Assembly (NCBI RefSeq): GCF_010211765.1
Contig: NZ_PDWO01000007.1
Location: forward strand, 62,001-126,000
Source: Pseudoxanthomonas kaohsiungensis
GTDB lineage: Bacteria; Pseudomonadota; Gammaproteobacteria; Xanthomonadales; Xanthomonadaceae
DNA: 64,000 nucleotides
Direction: 5' to 3'
Positions 8,517 to 16,095 of this stretch are shown one piece after another. Position numbers and translations under genes: made by a program. Position 1 is the first letter of the stretch, and each line of letters opens with the position of its first letter. The notes beneath the pieces are model-generated. The model did no database searches. It had not been told where the DNA came from and saw only the letters and a program-made list of their open reading frames with translations.

Positions 8517-9252
8517 TCAGGGACGTGGCTTGGATTCGTCGGCCAGGGCTTCCCAGAAGCCATCGGTCGCGTCGCGCAGAGCCCTCACACGCTCGGGGTT
8601 CAGCGGCACCTTGCAGCTGCCGGAGAAGCTGTCGGTGGCACCGGACTCGAACACCACGCCGACGGTGGCGCCGCGGGGGTCGCCCAGGAACTTGGCGCCC
8701 CTCACGCGTGGCACGCCCTCCAGCAGCTCCTGCACGCGCGACTCGACCTGTTCCAGTGCCCGCTCCTCCGTCGCGTTGAGCCCGTGATCCAGACGGTTCA
8801 GCGACAGCACGAAGTGCTGCGCCGCCAGCTCGTGCAGACGCTCGTTGAGATCCAGCGCTGCGCTCCCGCTCAAGCCGGTCTCGGAGTGCACACGCTCGAT
8901 CCACGCGTTCTGCTCATCCGTCAGCGCGCCGCGGCGCGCCTGGTCGTGCTGAGCCTGTTGTTTCATCCGCGCCTGGTTCTCGCTCAGCGCCTTCGCCACC
9001 TCCGGCGGGTTACCCCAACGCGCCGGATTGGTACGCTGGAAGATGTGCAGCTGCTCGACCTCGCGGCCGGGGATCGTGATCCCGGAGCAGTACGAGCCTT
9101 CCCGGATGCCGAAATCCCATGCCGGGGTGAAGCCTTCGTACCGCAGCCAGCCGAACATGTTCTCGGCTTCCTGGCGGAAGCCGTTGGGGAAATCGTAGAC
9201 GCGCACGCGCTCTTCGCCGGACGCGGAGGGGGTGCTTTTTCCTCGCGGTCAT
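8517..9252 (-). CDS. hypothetical protein, apparent frameshift near start
   Basis: The main frame (8517-9206, 229 residues from a GTG) begins MRVYDFPNGFRQEAE and ends in SKPRP. No family was recognised. The best start signal, an ATG at 9252 with an AGGA site and an operator copy just upstream, is in another frame. The two frames meet at an A5 tract (T5 at 9236-9240 on the plus strand). Removing one base would give MTARK-STPSASGEER-VRVYDF in one frame. This could be a sequencing error, a homopolymer variant or frameshifting. If none applies, translation starts at the GTG. Confidence 0.6.
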
Positions 9253-9268
9253 GGGGCTGGTCCTAGTT

Positions 9269-9285
9269 AACTATGATTAGAGTAT
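9269..9285 (-). promoter_or_regulatory. recurring 17-bp promoter/operator motif
   Basis: On the minus strand it reads ATACTCTAATCATAGTT, preceded by T to give a TATACT box. It lies 17 bases upstream of the ATG at 9252 and so fits as promoter of the 9252-6515 gene run. Confidence 0.5.
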
Positions 9286-9349
9286 ATGCACGACCGCACG
9301 GATGGGAAGTGCGCCAGCGGTCGGCTGAAGTTCCACCTTGCAGATCCGC

Positions 9350-9913
9350 TCAACGGCCTTGCCGCGGCGCCCGATCCACGCGGACCTCAATCCACGCGTC
9401 GGCACGAGCCTGGGCCGGGTCGGCCTGCACCGTCGCCAGCAGGTCACGGACCGCGCTGGCGCTCACGATCCGTTCGTCCAGCAACGCGTCCACGAATTCG
9501 TAGTCCTTCTCGCGCCCGGCAAGCAGCTTTGACACCGCCAGGTCCTCCGGGCTGATGCACCTGGCCGTGCGCGTCTGCCCGTACGCGTCGAACTGGATGG
9601 TCGAGACACGCTGCTCCCAACCCGGTGCGAGCCGTGCGGTTTCAACCTGCACGCCGTCGACGTAATAGCCATGGAGATCACTGAAGTTCGAGCCTTCGCC
9701 GATGGCGCCGGAGAGCTGGTCAGCGATACGCTCAGCCAGTGCCGAATCTGGCGTCAGGGCCGCTACATCAGCCTCCATCGAACGCGCCAGCGCGGGATTG
9801 TCCGACTCCACCGCGCCCAGCACCGCCTGGCTGCCGAGCAGCAACAGTTCGACATCGCCGCCGGCAATCTCGCTGGCGGCGCGCAGCACGTGCAGCAGTG
9901 CGTCACGATTCAC
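9350..9913 (-). CDS. DUF6036-like nucleotidyltransferase
   Basis: A 187-residue protein with GTG start, overlapping the upstream stop as GTGA. The N-terminus has a nucleotidyltransferase-like signature: LLLLGSQAVLGA (Gly-Ser motif) followed about 20 residues later by MEADVAAL, and a central RCISPEDLAVSKLLAGREKDYEFVDAL pattern typical of AbiEii/DUF6036-type MNT-fold proteins. Such proteins often act as toxins or antitoxins that modify RNA or protein. Here the coupled partner is the 105-aa protein at 9910-10227. The family call is moderately confident; the activity is inference. Confidence 0.6.
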   Translation of the reverse strand: MNRDALLHVLRAASEIAGGDVELLLLGSQAVLGAVESDNPALARSMEADVAALTPDSALAERIADQLSGAIGEGSNFSDLHGYYVDGVQVETARLAPGWEQRVSTIQFDAYGQTRTARCISPEDLAVSKLLAGREKDYEFVDALLDERIVSASAVRDLLATVQADPAQARADAWIEVRVDRAPRQGR

Positions 9914-10227
9914 GCCGCACGCTCCGTGCGCAGGCTTTCCAGGAAGATGCGCCGCTCTTCCTGCGATATGACGTCGACGAACGGCGCTGTCGAACGCAGG
10001 GCATCCGCATGCTCGCTGTCTTCCCGCAGCATGCTGACCACCGCGGGAACGCCGCGCTGGATCCACGCCTCCCACTCACGCCAGTAGCCCGATGCGGCCG
10101 GCGAATTGCCGGCCTGCCAGCGAGTGAGGCGTTCCTGGGCCCGCACCAATGCCTGCGGGTCGCTGCGCTCTATGCGCTCGGCTACCAGCGTCCAGAACGC
10201 GAGGCGTTGGTCACGTGAAAAGGCCAT
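9910..10227 (-). CDS. small partner of the nucleotidyltransferase
   Basis: A 105-residue basic/acidic protein (MAFSRDQRLAFWTLVAER), mostly helical, translationally coupled (GTGA) to the DUF6036-like gene. The chosen ATG at 10227 is where protein-like sequence begins; the upstream frame extension is Arg/Cys-rich nonsense antisense to the neighbour. No family was recognised. Position and size fit a cognate antitoxin or regulator, but that is inference from gene arrangement only. Confidence 0.65.
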   Translation of the reverse strand: MAFSRDQRLAFWTLVAERIERSDPQALVRAQERLTRWQAGNSPAASGYWREWEAWIQRGVPAVVSMLREDSEHADALRSTAPFVDVISQEERRIFLESLRTERAA

Positions 10228-10234
10228 GGCAGCG

Positions 10235-11317
10235 TCACACAACCGGTCGCAAGGCCGGCGCAGGCTCGGCGAACTCGCGCTCGCTGGCGTCCTCGCGGCT
10301 CCATTCGATCTTCGCCGTATCGAAGCCCTGCTGCAGCAGGTTCTTCGAGAACATCTGCGCGAAGCTGCGGTCGTGGCTGCGCATCTCGCCGCGCATGGTC
10401 TGCACGGCGGTCTCGGTGAGCCACAGCCGGCCGAAGCGCACGCCGAACACCATCTCGCCGTCGGCTTGGCCGTCATCCCGATAGTGCGTCAGGTAGACCA
10501 TCTGGTCGTAGTTGTCCCAGCCGTCATGAACTTCGACGGCCAGGTCCTGGTACGGGGGGTTGATCAGCCGGCAGTGGTCCGAGCGGCCATCGCCGAGGCG
10601 AACCCAGTTCATCATACGATCCAGAACTCCGAGCCGGCCCAGCAGGCGAGCCACGTTGGTCTCCGGACCCCTGTTGTTGTACCAGGCGCCGCTGCGCAGC
10701 AGATTGGGGTACTCGGCCAGGACCTCGACGCGCGACTTGGTCGGGTCGGCCTGATCCTGCAGCTGCACGACGTGCCTGTGCACCCGGTCCCAGATGACGT
10801 CCAGCTTGGTCTTCGGCGAAAGCATGCGGGTCTGCTCGGGCACGGGCAGGGGCTGGCCGCCCAGCTCCACGTGCCAGCCATCGGCTGCGCAGTAGGCGCG
10901 CGTGCGAAGGGCGAAGGACTGGCGCGTGAGTTCGTACGCGGCGACAGGCACGGCAAACTCACTTGGCTCGGCGCCTCTGGTGTCGGACGCCGCCGTCTGG
11001 TCCGACACGCCGGCGATCAGCGGCAGCTGCGCCTGCTCCTCCGTCGTCGCCCACGCGGCCGGCGGGACGAACCGGATCTCCGAGTCGGAGAACTCGCGCA
11101 CGGCCACCGACGGGAACACCTCGCGGACCTGGTTCAGGCTTAGCCTGGTGTCCTGCCTCACCAGCAGGCCGTCAACCGCCGCGAAGCCGAGCTTGGCCGC
11201 CTGGGCCGCGTCCGGCTCGTCGCCGCCGGGGAGCGCATGGAGGACCAAGCTGCGCTGCCCCGCCTGTTCGCGAACGGCGATCGCCATCCCGACGGACGAT
11301 AGATCCAACCAGCGCAT
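10235..11317 (-). CDS. hypothetical protein sharing N-domain with methylase-helicase
   Basis: A 360-residue protein whose ATG at 11317 has a very strong GGAGGAAGG ribosome site. Residues about 25-70 (AAKLGFAAVDGLLVRQDTRL then LNQVREVFPSVAVREF) closely resemble residues 60-100 of the large fusion protein at 34814-39943 (ELARIGF ... GRLFVRKDLKIGL ... LRSVFPDAVEV). The rest, with many Trp, Arg and Asp residues, is of unknown function. The shared module suggests a common substrate or partner; no catalytic motif is visible. Confidence 0.75.
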   Translation of the reverse strand: MRWLDLSSVGMAIAVREQAGQRSLVLHALPGGDEPDAAQAAKLGFAAVDGLLVRQDTRLSLNQVREVFPSVAVREFSDSEIRFVPPAAWATTEEQAQLPLIAGVSDQTAASDTRGAEPSEFAVPVAAYELTRQSFALRTRAYCAADGWHVELGGQPLPVPEQTRMLSPKTKLDVIWDRVHRHVVQLQDQADPTKSRVEVLAEYPNLLRSGAWYNNRGPETNVARLLGRLGVLDRMMNWVRLGDGRSDHCRLINPPYQDLAVEVHDGWDNYDQMVYLTHYRDDGQADGEMVFGVRFGRLWLTETAVQTMRGEMRSHDRSFAQMFSKNLLQQGFDTAKIEWSREDASEREFAEPAPALRPVV

Positions 11318-11334
11318 GCCTTCCTCCCGTTCGG

Positions 11335-11973
11335 TTACGTGAATTCTTCGACCACCGGCGCCCGCTCCAGCCGATCGGCTTCGGCCTCGCGGCCGGCCTT
11401 CTTGGCGATCTTGCGGATGGCCGCCAGGGCCTTTTCCTTGCTGCCGTGCTTGGCCACCACCGCCTTGAACAGCTTGCCCAGCTCCGTGGCGCCCAGGTGC
11501 TTGTCGGCGTTCTTCTTCGTCGACTCCTGCTGCTGGAGCAGGATCATCTCCGGGGTAGCGCAATACACCTGGAACTCACCCATCGGGTCCTTCAGGGTGA
11601 CCAGCTCGTACTGCGTCTTATCGCTCACGTCCGGCTTGGACATGCTGTGCACGATGGTTAGCGTGGACACGCCCTCCGCGATCTGGCGCTTGTACGGGTA
11701 GTCGCCGCCGATGAACACGAATCCGTGGATCGGCTTGCGGTAGTACGCCGTGGAGTGCGTCAGCGCGGCCTGGGGGAACAGCATCGACGCCAGCCGGATC
11801 GCGAACACGTCGAGCACCTTGCCCATATCGTGCTTGGCGCCCACGTAGATGCCGTGGACCAGCCGCTTGATGGCTCCACGCTTCTTCTCGTGATAGGCCT
11901 GGATCTTGTCCAGGTCCCCGGGGACCGTGATCAGCTCCAACTTCTTTCCAATGGGGTCGGATGGGCTATTCAT
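11335..11973 (-). CDS. AbiEi-like protein, putative
   Basis: A 212-residue protein with a pattern resembling AbiEi/transcriptional-regulator proteins of type IV toxin-antitoxin systems: KRLVHGIYV, QAALTHSTAYYRKP, FVFIGGDYPYKR and a later Lys/Ala-rich helical tail. It lacks the usual N-terminal winged helix written clearly, so the match is weak. It is the first gene of the operon leading to the DUF6036 nucleotidyltransferase, as AbiEi is linked to AbiEii. Start ATG at 11973 lies 5 bases after an operator copy. Confidence 0.5.
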   Translation of the reverse strand: MNSPSDPIGKKLELITVPGDLDKIQAYHEKKRGAIKRLVHGIYVGAKHDMGKVLDVFAIRLASMLFPQAALTHSTAYYRKPIHGFVFIGGDYPYKRQIAEGVSTLTIVHSMSKPDVSDKTQYELVTLKDPMGEFQVYCATPEMILLQQQESTKKNADKHLGATELGKLFKAVVAKHGSKEKALAAIRKIAKKAGREAEADRLERAPVVEEFT

Positions 11974-11978
11974 GCTCT

Positions 11979-11995
11979 GACTTTCATCATAGTAT
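11979..11995 (-). promoter_or_regulatory. recurring 17-bp promoter/operator motif
   Basis: Minus-strand sequence ATACTATGATGAAAGTC, preceded by C (CATACT box), ends 5 bases from the ATG at 11973. If it is a promoter the leader would be only about 15 bases long. Confidence 0.5.
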
Positions 11996-12234
11996 GTGCA
12001 CAGACAGTCGCACGCAACAGCAGGATTGATGGCCGCCCTTCACGCGGGCTGCACGCTGAACAGGTCAGCGCGAACGTAGGCGTGGCGGGCGTCCACAGCG
12101 AATTAACGATGCACCTGGAGGACTTCGCTTATCATGAGTCCTATGCGGCACGGTCGCCTGGACAGGCGCTGCGACGACCCCCTTCGTCGCTGAATCTTGT
12201 TAGCTTGGTGTAATGAAAATTTAGCAGCTGTCAA
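11996..12234. other. intergenic region, no gene seen
   Basis: About 240 bases between the AbiEi-like gene and the hairpin at 12234. Only tiny frames occur (for example 19 codons from 12134). No RNA gene was recognised. It is the widest untranslated space in the first 29 kb. Confidence 0.4.
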
Positions 12235-12270
12235 TAGGGGAGGCCCCCACCGTTTTAGGGCCTTCCCCTA
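12234..12270. repeat. imperfect inverted repeat, possible DNA hairpin
   Basis: Arms TAGGGGAGGCCC and GGGCCTTCCCCTA pair over 12-13 bases with one bulge around a 12-base loop. It sits directly before the promoter of the small plus-strand unit. It lacks a U-run, so it is more likely a protein-binding or single-strand DNA structure than a terminator. Confidence 0.5.
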
Positions 12271-12291
12271 CATAAACAGTGTAACTATACT
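12263..12291 (+). promoter_or_regulatory. promoter of the small plus-strand gene
   Basis: TATACT at 12286-12291 is a near-consensus -10 box; 17 bases upstream TTCCCC is a poor -35. An initiating base near 12298 would give a leader of about 24 bases before the ATG at 12322. Confidence 0.5.
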
Positions 12292-12321
12292 GAACGTAGA
12301 CTCGATGTCAGGAAAGTCGCT

Positions 12322-12474
12322 ATGAGCGTCCAGACCATGCCCCTCCGTAGCGCATCCCACAACTTGCTGGCGGCCGCCCGCCGCGGCCAGCCCGGTGCCC
12401 CCACCCTGCACGAGTATCGCGTTCGCGGCGCTGCTGCGGCTGAGCGCCTGCAGGACCGCCCCAGGCCGCGCTGA
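12322..12474 (+). CDS. 50-aa small protein, QTMPL ... RPRPR
   Basis: A 50-codon frame starting MSVQTMPLRSAS and ending ERLQDRPRPR. An AGGA ribosome site lies 9 bases upstream; a near-consensus -10 box and a strong downstream terminator flank it, so it is a complete transcription unit of about 230 bases. A second 50-residue protein at 56313-56465 shares the QT[M/L]PL start and the RPRPR end. The middle is Ala/Arg-rich. No known function. It could alternatively be a small RNA with an incidental frame. Confidence 0.55.
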   Translation: MSVQTMPLRSASHNLLAAARRGQPGAPTLHEYRVRGAAAAERLQDRPRPR

Positions 12475-12502
12475 TCGGGCGCCTCCCAAGCACTCCTCCG
12501 AA

Positions 12503-12526
12503 AGGCGGCCACTGGCCGCCTTTTTC
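12503..12526 (+). terminator. rho-independent terminator, plus strand
   Basis: Stem AGGCGGCCA / TGGCCGCCT with a one-base loop centre, followed by TTTTCG. It closes the small plus-strand unit. Confidence 0.8.
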
Positions 12527-12565
12527 GTCCCTCGCCATTGCCCCCGGGCTCGCCGCGGCCGACCC

Positions 12566-12594
12566 ACGAAAAAGCCCGGCACGAGGCCGGGCTT
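12566..12594 (-). terminator. rho-independent terminator, minus strand
   Basis: Perfect 9-bp stem AAGCCCGGC / GCCGGGCTT with a 5-base loop; on the minus strand it is followed by a run of five T. It terminates the gene ending at 12618. Confidence 0.85.
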
Positions 12595-12617
12595 GTCGGG
12601 ACACCCCTAGTGTCGGC

Positions 12618-13643
12618 TCAGGGCCGGGGCGATGCGCCCTCTTCGGCCAGCTCCCGCTTCCAGTCCTCCTCCTCCCCATCGCGGATGTAGGCGAACTGGT
12701 AGGCCATCTCGGCCGCGCAGCGTGCGCGGGTCAGATCACGGTCCAGGTTGCGCACGACCTTGTACAGGGTCTTCAGCTCGTCGGCGGACAGCTCTTTCAG
12801 GGATTCCTCCATCTCCCCCTGCCCGGACCATTGCAGCTTGCCCAGCTCCTTGATTTCGGCCAGGACCATCCAGCCGCCGGAACGCCCCTCTACGCCCAGC
12901 GAGATCTCTCCCTGCATCTGCCCGGGGAAGATGGTGTAGTCGCCTTCCACGTAAGCCGACAGCGCGCCGGCTTGGGCGCGGTAGAAGGCCTGATCACCGT
13001 GCTCAGCCAGGTATGCCTCCCACTGCTTGTCGAACTGCGGATCGGCCTCGTAGTCGGGCACCCCCTTGCCGCTGGTGTCGAAGTCGTAGACCTTGATGTT
13101 CCACGCCAAGCGGAAGGGGTCGTACGGCCCGGCCCTGTGCACGGCGTGGGTGATCAGCTCGGCGATGATCTCCGAGCGTTTCTGCGCCGGGTAGGTGTAC
13201 GGGTCGTCCTCCGGACCCTCGCGGGTCACGTCCATCACCTGCCAGTCCTCGTCGGCCGGCATGGGGAACACGTACGCCGGCTCGGCCTCGTGGCCATCCA
13301 CCAGGTAGCCCGACCGGGCGCCGGGCTGGAGCTTGGACTTCTGCTCGATGACCAGCGCGGTGAAGGTCGTCCAGTCCGCCTTGGCGAACTCGTCGACCAG
13401 CGCACGGTGCCCGATCAGGTCGTACGGTTTGCCCGCCTTGTCGAAGATCACGGTCCGGTTGTCGACATCGAGCAGCACGGTTCCGTTGTACTCGGACCCC
13501 ACAATTCCGGCGTCGTACGCCGTCGAGGCGATGACCTTGAACGTGCGCTTGCCCTGCCCGTCCTCGGACTGGAACACCTTGGTGTAGCAGTCCTCCGGCC
13601 GCGAGTAGCGGTACGGGCCTTCTTCGTATGCGATACCGGTCAT
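12618..13643 (-). CDS. hypothetical protein, 341 aa, PRP tail
   Basis: A 341-residue acidic protein (ATG at 13643 with GAGAAAGAG ribosome site) of no recognised family. It is rich in aromatic residues and Asp/Glu, with YDFDTSGKGVPDYEADPQFD in the middle, which looks calcium-site-like but is probably chance. It ends GASPRP. It is the last gene of the 15.5-to-12.6 kb run and has its own terminator downstream. Confidence 0.75.
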   Translation of the reverse strand: MTGIAYEEGPYRYSRPEDCYTKVFQSEDGQGKRTFKVIASTAYDAGIVGSEYNGTVLLDVDNRTVIFDKAGKPYDLIGHRALVDEFAKADWTTFTALVIEQKSKLQPGARSGYLVDGHEAEPAYVFPMPADEDWQVMDVTREGPEDDPYTYPAQKRSEIIAELITHAVHRAGPYDPFRLAWNIKVYDFDTSGKGVPDYEADPQFDKQWEAYLAEHGDQAFYRAQAGALSAYVEGDYTIFPGQMQGEISLGVEGRSGGWMVLAEIKELGKLQWSGQGEMEESLKELSADELKTLYKVVRNLDRDLTRARCAAEMAYQFAYIRDGEEEDWKRELAEEGASPRP

Positions 13644-13737
13644 GGCTCTTTCTCGTCAATCGGGGATGCGGCTGCCCCAGCAGGGCAGGATACGCCGCGC
13701 AGACCGGCGGCGGGAGCCCGGCACGGCGGCCGGGCGA

Positions 13738-14097
13738 TCAGGGCGCCAGCGCCCGGAAGTCTTCGCAGTCGCACACCTGGATGCCGGCCAGCTCGGCCGG
13801 CAGCGGCATCGCCTGCTCCTTGCTCTTGCCGCGCCCGCGGCGCGGCGCCAGAAGCGCGTACTCGCCCGCGGCGGTCACGCGGACAGCCGCGGCCCGGAAC
13901 AGGCCGCGGCCCATGATGCTTGCGGCGTGCAGGCGCTCGACCATCTCGTCCAGATCCACGCCCTGCACGATCGCGTACTCCGGCCCTGCAGGGTTGGTCG
14001 AGCCCGCGCCGTCGCCATTGGGATTCTTGTTCCAGGCCACCAGCTGCTGCACAAGCTGCTCTGCAGTGGGCGGGGCCAGGACGGTGTTCTGCGCCAT
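13738..14097 (-). CDS. hypothetical protein, 119 aa
   Basis: Small protein starting MAQNTVLAPPTAEQLVQQ. The ATG at 14097 has a GAGGAA ribosome site; the longer open frame upstream is the antisense-like shadow of the next gene. It is helical with a basic patch (RRGRGKSKEQ) and a C-terminal CDCEDF. No family was recognised. A GC-rich hairpin (GCCCGGC / GCCGGGC, 13711-13730) follows its stop. Confidence 0.65.
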   Translation of the reverse strand: MAQNTVLAPPTAEQLVQQLVAWNKNPNGDGAGSTNPAGPEYAIVQGVDLDEMVERLHAASIMGRGLFRAAAVRVTAAGEYALLAPRRGRGKSKEQAMPLPAELAGIQVCDCEDFRALAP

Positions 14098-14207
14098 ACA
14101 GTTCCTCACGGCGCCAGGCGCCTCGATCGAACGCTGGGAAGTGAGCCCCGCGGCCGACGCCCCGAACAGGGGGTCGTCAGGACGCCGACCGCGGGAACTC
14201 CAGGGGA

Positions 14208-15335
14208 CTAGGGACGATTGCCGCGGCCGGGAGCCTCGGCGTTGTCCAGGCCGAGCGACCCGGCATCGAACACGACCGCATCGCCGCCCGCGTCCAGGAT
14301 CTCGTCGTACATCGCACGACGTTCCTCGGCCAGCTCGTCGGTGAGCTCCGGATCGAAGGCCAGCAGGTGCCCGACGGCCTGCTCGGCCTGGCCGGCCGCA
14401 CGCAGCGGCACGCTCTTGCCACCGGACAGCGCGGTATGGATGTCGCTCGGCGGCAGCGCCGAGCGATTGATCTCCACGCCCAAGCGCATGCTCAGCATCG
14501 CCTGGGCGATCTTCATCGTCAGCCGCTGTTCGGCCTCGACCTGGGCCATCGACTCCGGGGTGTCCGGCGCGCCGGTGGCGCGCTTGCGGCGCTCGCGGGT
14601 GCCTTCGCGCATGGCGATCGGCAACAGCACTTCTGCCAGCTGGGAGACGTCGCGAGCGGTGATGGAATCGCCCGCCATCGAACCGGCCTTGGCCTTGGGG
14701 TCCCAGGTGACCTCGAAGCCCATGTTGGTCGCGATGCGCTCCATCGACTCGCGGGCCGCGACCGCGGCGCCTTCGCCGGTCATCACGCCCTTCGGCGGCG
14801 TCGGCGGCTTGCCGTTGGTGTCCAGCTGGGCAACGTTGAAGACCTTGAAGTGCATCAGTTTCGGATAGGTCTTCAGGATCGGATCGCCCGTCTGCTCGTC
14901 GACCTCGTCGGTCTCGCGCGTCACGGGTTGGAAGAAGAAGACCTTGGTGTGCTGCTCGCCCTTGCGGACGTTCCAGCCACGGCTCTTGGCGCCCTCGAAG
15001 GTGCACCACTCGCCGCTCGGATAGCCCTTCTCCATGGCCCTGTTGGCCAAGGTCAGCACGTTCATGCCGTGGTAGGGGCGGCCGTTGGTGGCCGAGGTCG
15101 GCCACGGCGCGACTGCGCCGAACGCGTTGACCGGATCCAGGATGCCTGCCTCGATCGCATGCACGAGCTCGTGGCGGCTGAGGTCGAAGTTGGTTGCGCG
15201 CTCGGCCGACACGGCGGTCGGGCGATTGCTTGCGATTGCCGGCGACGCACCCGCGGCCAGTGCCGGCGCGATGGCGTCCGGCACGGGCTTCTTGGCAGTG
15301 TGCGCGCCGATCGAAGATCCGATCGGCTTGATCAT
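14208..15335 (-). CDS. ArdC N-domain anti-restriction protein, no peptidase domain
   Basis: A 375-residue protein whose residues about 45-180 match the ArdC/DUF1738 single-strand-DNA-binding domain: PWPTSATNGRPYHGMNVL, GYPSGEWCTF, KGEQHTKVFFF and LMHFKVFNVAQLD. ArdC of IncW plasmids binds ssDNA and protects incoming DNA from restriction; it normally carries a C-terminal zinc-peptidase domain. Here the C-terminal half is helical and lacks a HEXXH site there. HELVH near residue 55 lies in the helix preceding the ssDNA domain and is probably coincidental. It ends GNRP. Downstream of the 38-aa gene in one operon. Confidence 0.75.
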   Translation of the reverse strand: MIKPIGSSIGAHTAKKPVPDAIAPALAAGASPAIASNRPTAVSAERATNFDLSRHELVHAIEAGILDPVNAFGAVAPWPTSATNGRPYHGMNVLTLANRAMEKGYPSGEWCTFEGAKSRGWNVRKGEQHTKVFFFQPVTRETDEVDEQTGDPILKTYPKLMHFKVFNVAQLDTNGKPPTPPKGVMTGEGAAVAARESMERIATNMGFEVTWDPKAKAGSMAGDSITARDVSQLAEVLLPIAMREGTRERRKRATGAPDTPESMAQVEAEQRLTMKIAQAMLSMRLGVEINRSALPPSDIHTALSGGKSVPLRAAGQAEQAVGHLLAFDPELTDELAEERRAMYDEILDAGGDAVVFDAGSLGLDNAEAPGRGNRP

Positions 15336-15342
15336 GGCGACG

Positions 15343-15459
15343 TTACTCGACGTCGCCGGCGTCGGCCGGGGCCGGCTGCAGACCGGAGTCCGCCACGTCT
15401 TCCCAGCTCATCAGGTCCGCGTCGTCCGACGCGTGGGTCGCTTCGTTGGCAGCGTTCAT
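15343..15459 (-). CDS. 38-aa acidic small protein
   Basis: Starts MNAANEATHASDD and ends PADAGDVE, very acidic. The ATG has a clear AAGGAGA ribosome site, and a near-consensus promoter lies 45-70 bases upstream, so this is probably the leader gene of the ArdC operon. The longer frame from 15531 has no ribosome site. Function unknown; the charge could mimic DNA, which is speculation. Confidence 0.6.
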   Translation of the reverse strand: MNAANEATHASDDADLMSWEDVADSGLQPAPADAGDVE

Positions 15460-15502
15460 GGAAGTCTCCTTGGGGAGGGCAGCGGATGCCGCCTTCACTC
15501 GC

Positions 15503-15531
15503 ATTAGACTACCCATGCACGGACCTGTCAA
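15503..15531 (-). promoter_or_regulatory. sigma-70 promoter of the ArdC operon
   Basis: On the minus strand: TTGACA (15526-15531, perfect -35), 17-bp spacer, TCTAAT (15503-15508). This is the best sigma-70 promoter seen in the window. An operator copy abuts the -35 box. Confidence 0.75.
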
Positions 15532-15532
15532 T

Positions 15533-15549
15533 AACTTTCGTTAGAGTAT
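15533..15549 (-). promoter_or_regulatory. recurring 17-bp promoter/operator motif
   Basis: Minus-strand ATACTCTAACGAAAGTT, an exact copy of the consensus, ends 1 base before the TTGACA box of the ArdC operon promoter. Here it sits upstream of, not over, the promoter. Confidence 0.6.
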
Positions 15550-15553
15550 CGAT

Positions 15554-16039
15554 CTATGCCGTCGCGACGTTCGGCAGATCTTCGCCTTCGTGGAACGGAC
15601 CCTGGTCGCCCAGGACGCGCAGGCCAAAGCGCAGATTGGCGATGGCTTCCTTGCGCCTGCCCGCGTCTTCCAGGTCGTCGAGCGCCGCATCGGCCATATT
15701 GCGTGCCATGACCGAACGCAAGGTCGCGCTGATGTCGTCGACCGGCATGAAGGAGATCTGCCGCTCGGCGTGCATCACCATGTCGCGGTAAACCACGTGG
15801 GAGCTGGCTTCCAGCGCACCGGTCATCAGTACGACAACGTCGGAAACGTCCTTATGCAGCACCGCGGCGTGGTCTTCGTCTTCCAGCCGATCCGCGATTT
15901 CATCGCGGTCGCCCTTCAGCCGCTGCGAATCACAGGCTTCGTCGATCGCCGCCGTGATCAGCTCCACAGGTATCCGCCGCGAAGACACACTCTCGTAGAG
16001 CGCTTGCGCTGCCGTGGTATTTCCGGAATTGCTGTCCAT
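15554..16039 (-). CDS. hypothetical protein, 161 aa
   Basis: Helical acidic protein starting MDSNSGNTTAAQALYES. No family was recognised. It lies just downstream of the DsbC-like gene and may be the last gene of the coupling-complex operon. The start is the first ATG in the protein-like region; the longer upstream frame overlaps the DsbC-like gene. Confidence 0.65.
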   Translation of the reverse strand: MDSNSGNTTAAQALYESVSSRRIPVELITAAIDEACDSQRLKGDRDEIADRLEDEDHAAVLHKDVSDVVVLMTGALEASSHVVYRDMVMHAERQISFMPVDDISATLRSVMARNMADAALDDLEDAGRRKEAIANLRFGLRVLGDQGPFHEGEDLPNVATA

Positions 16040-16095
16040 ACTGGTCCGCCCCTGTTCCCGGGTGAGCCCTCGCCCTGCGAAGTCCCAACCCGCCG

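Noticed and set aside
15160-15200. HELVH as a zinc-peptidase site in the ArdC-like protein
   Set aside because: It lies in the N-terminal helix before the ssDNA-binding domain, where ArdC has no peptidase site, and the usual downstream ligands are absent.
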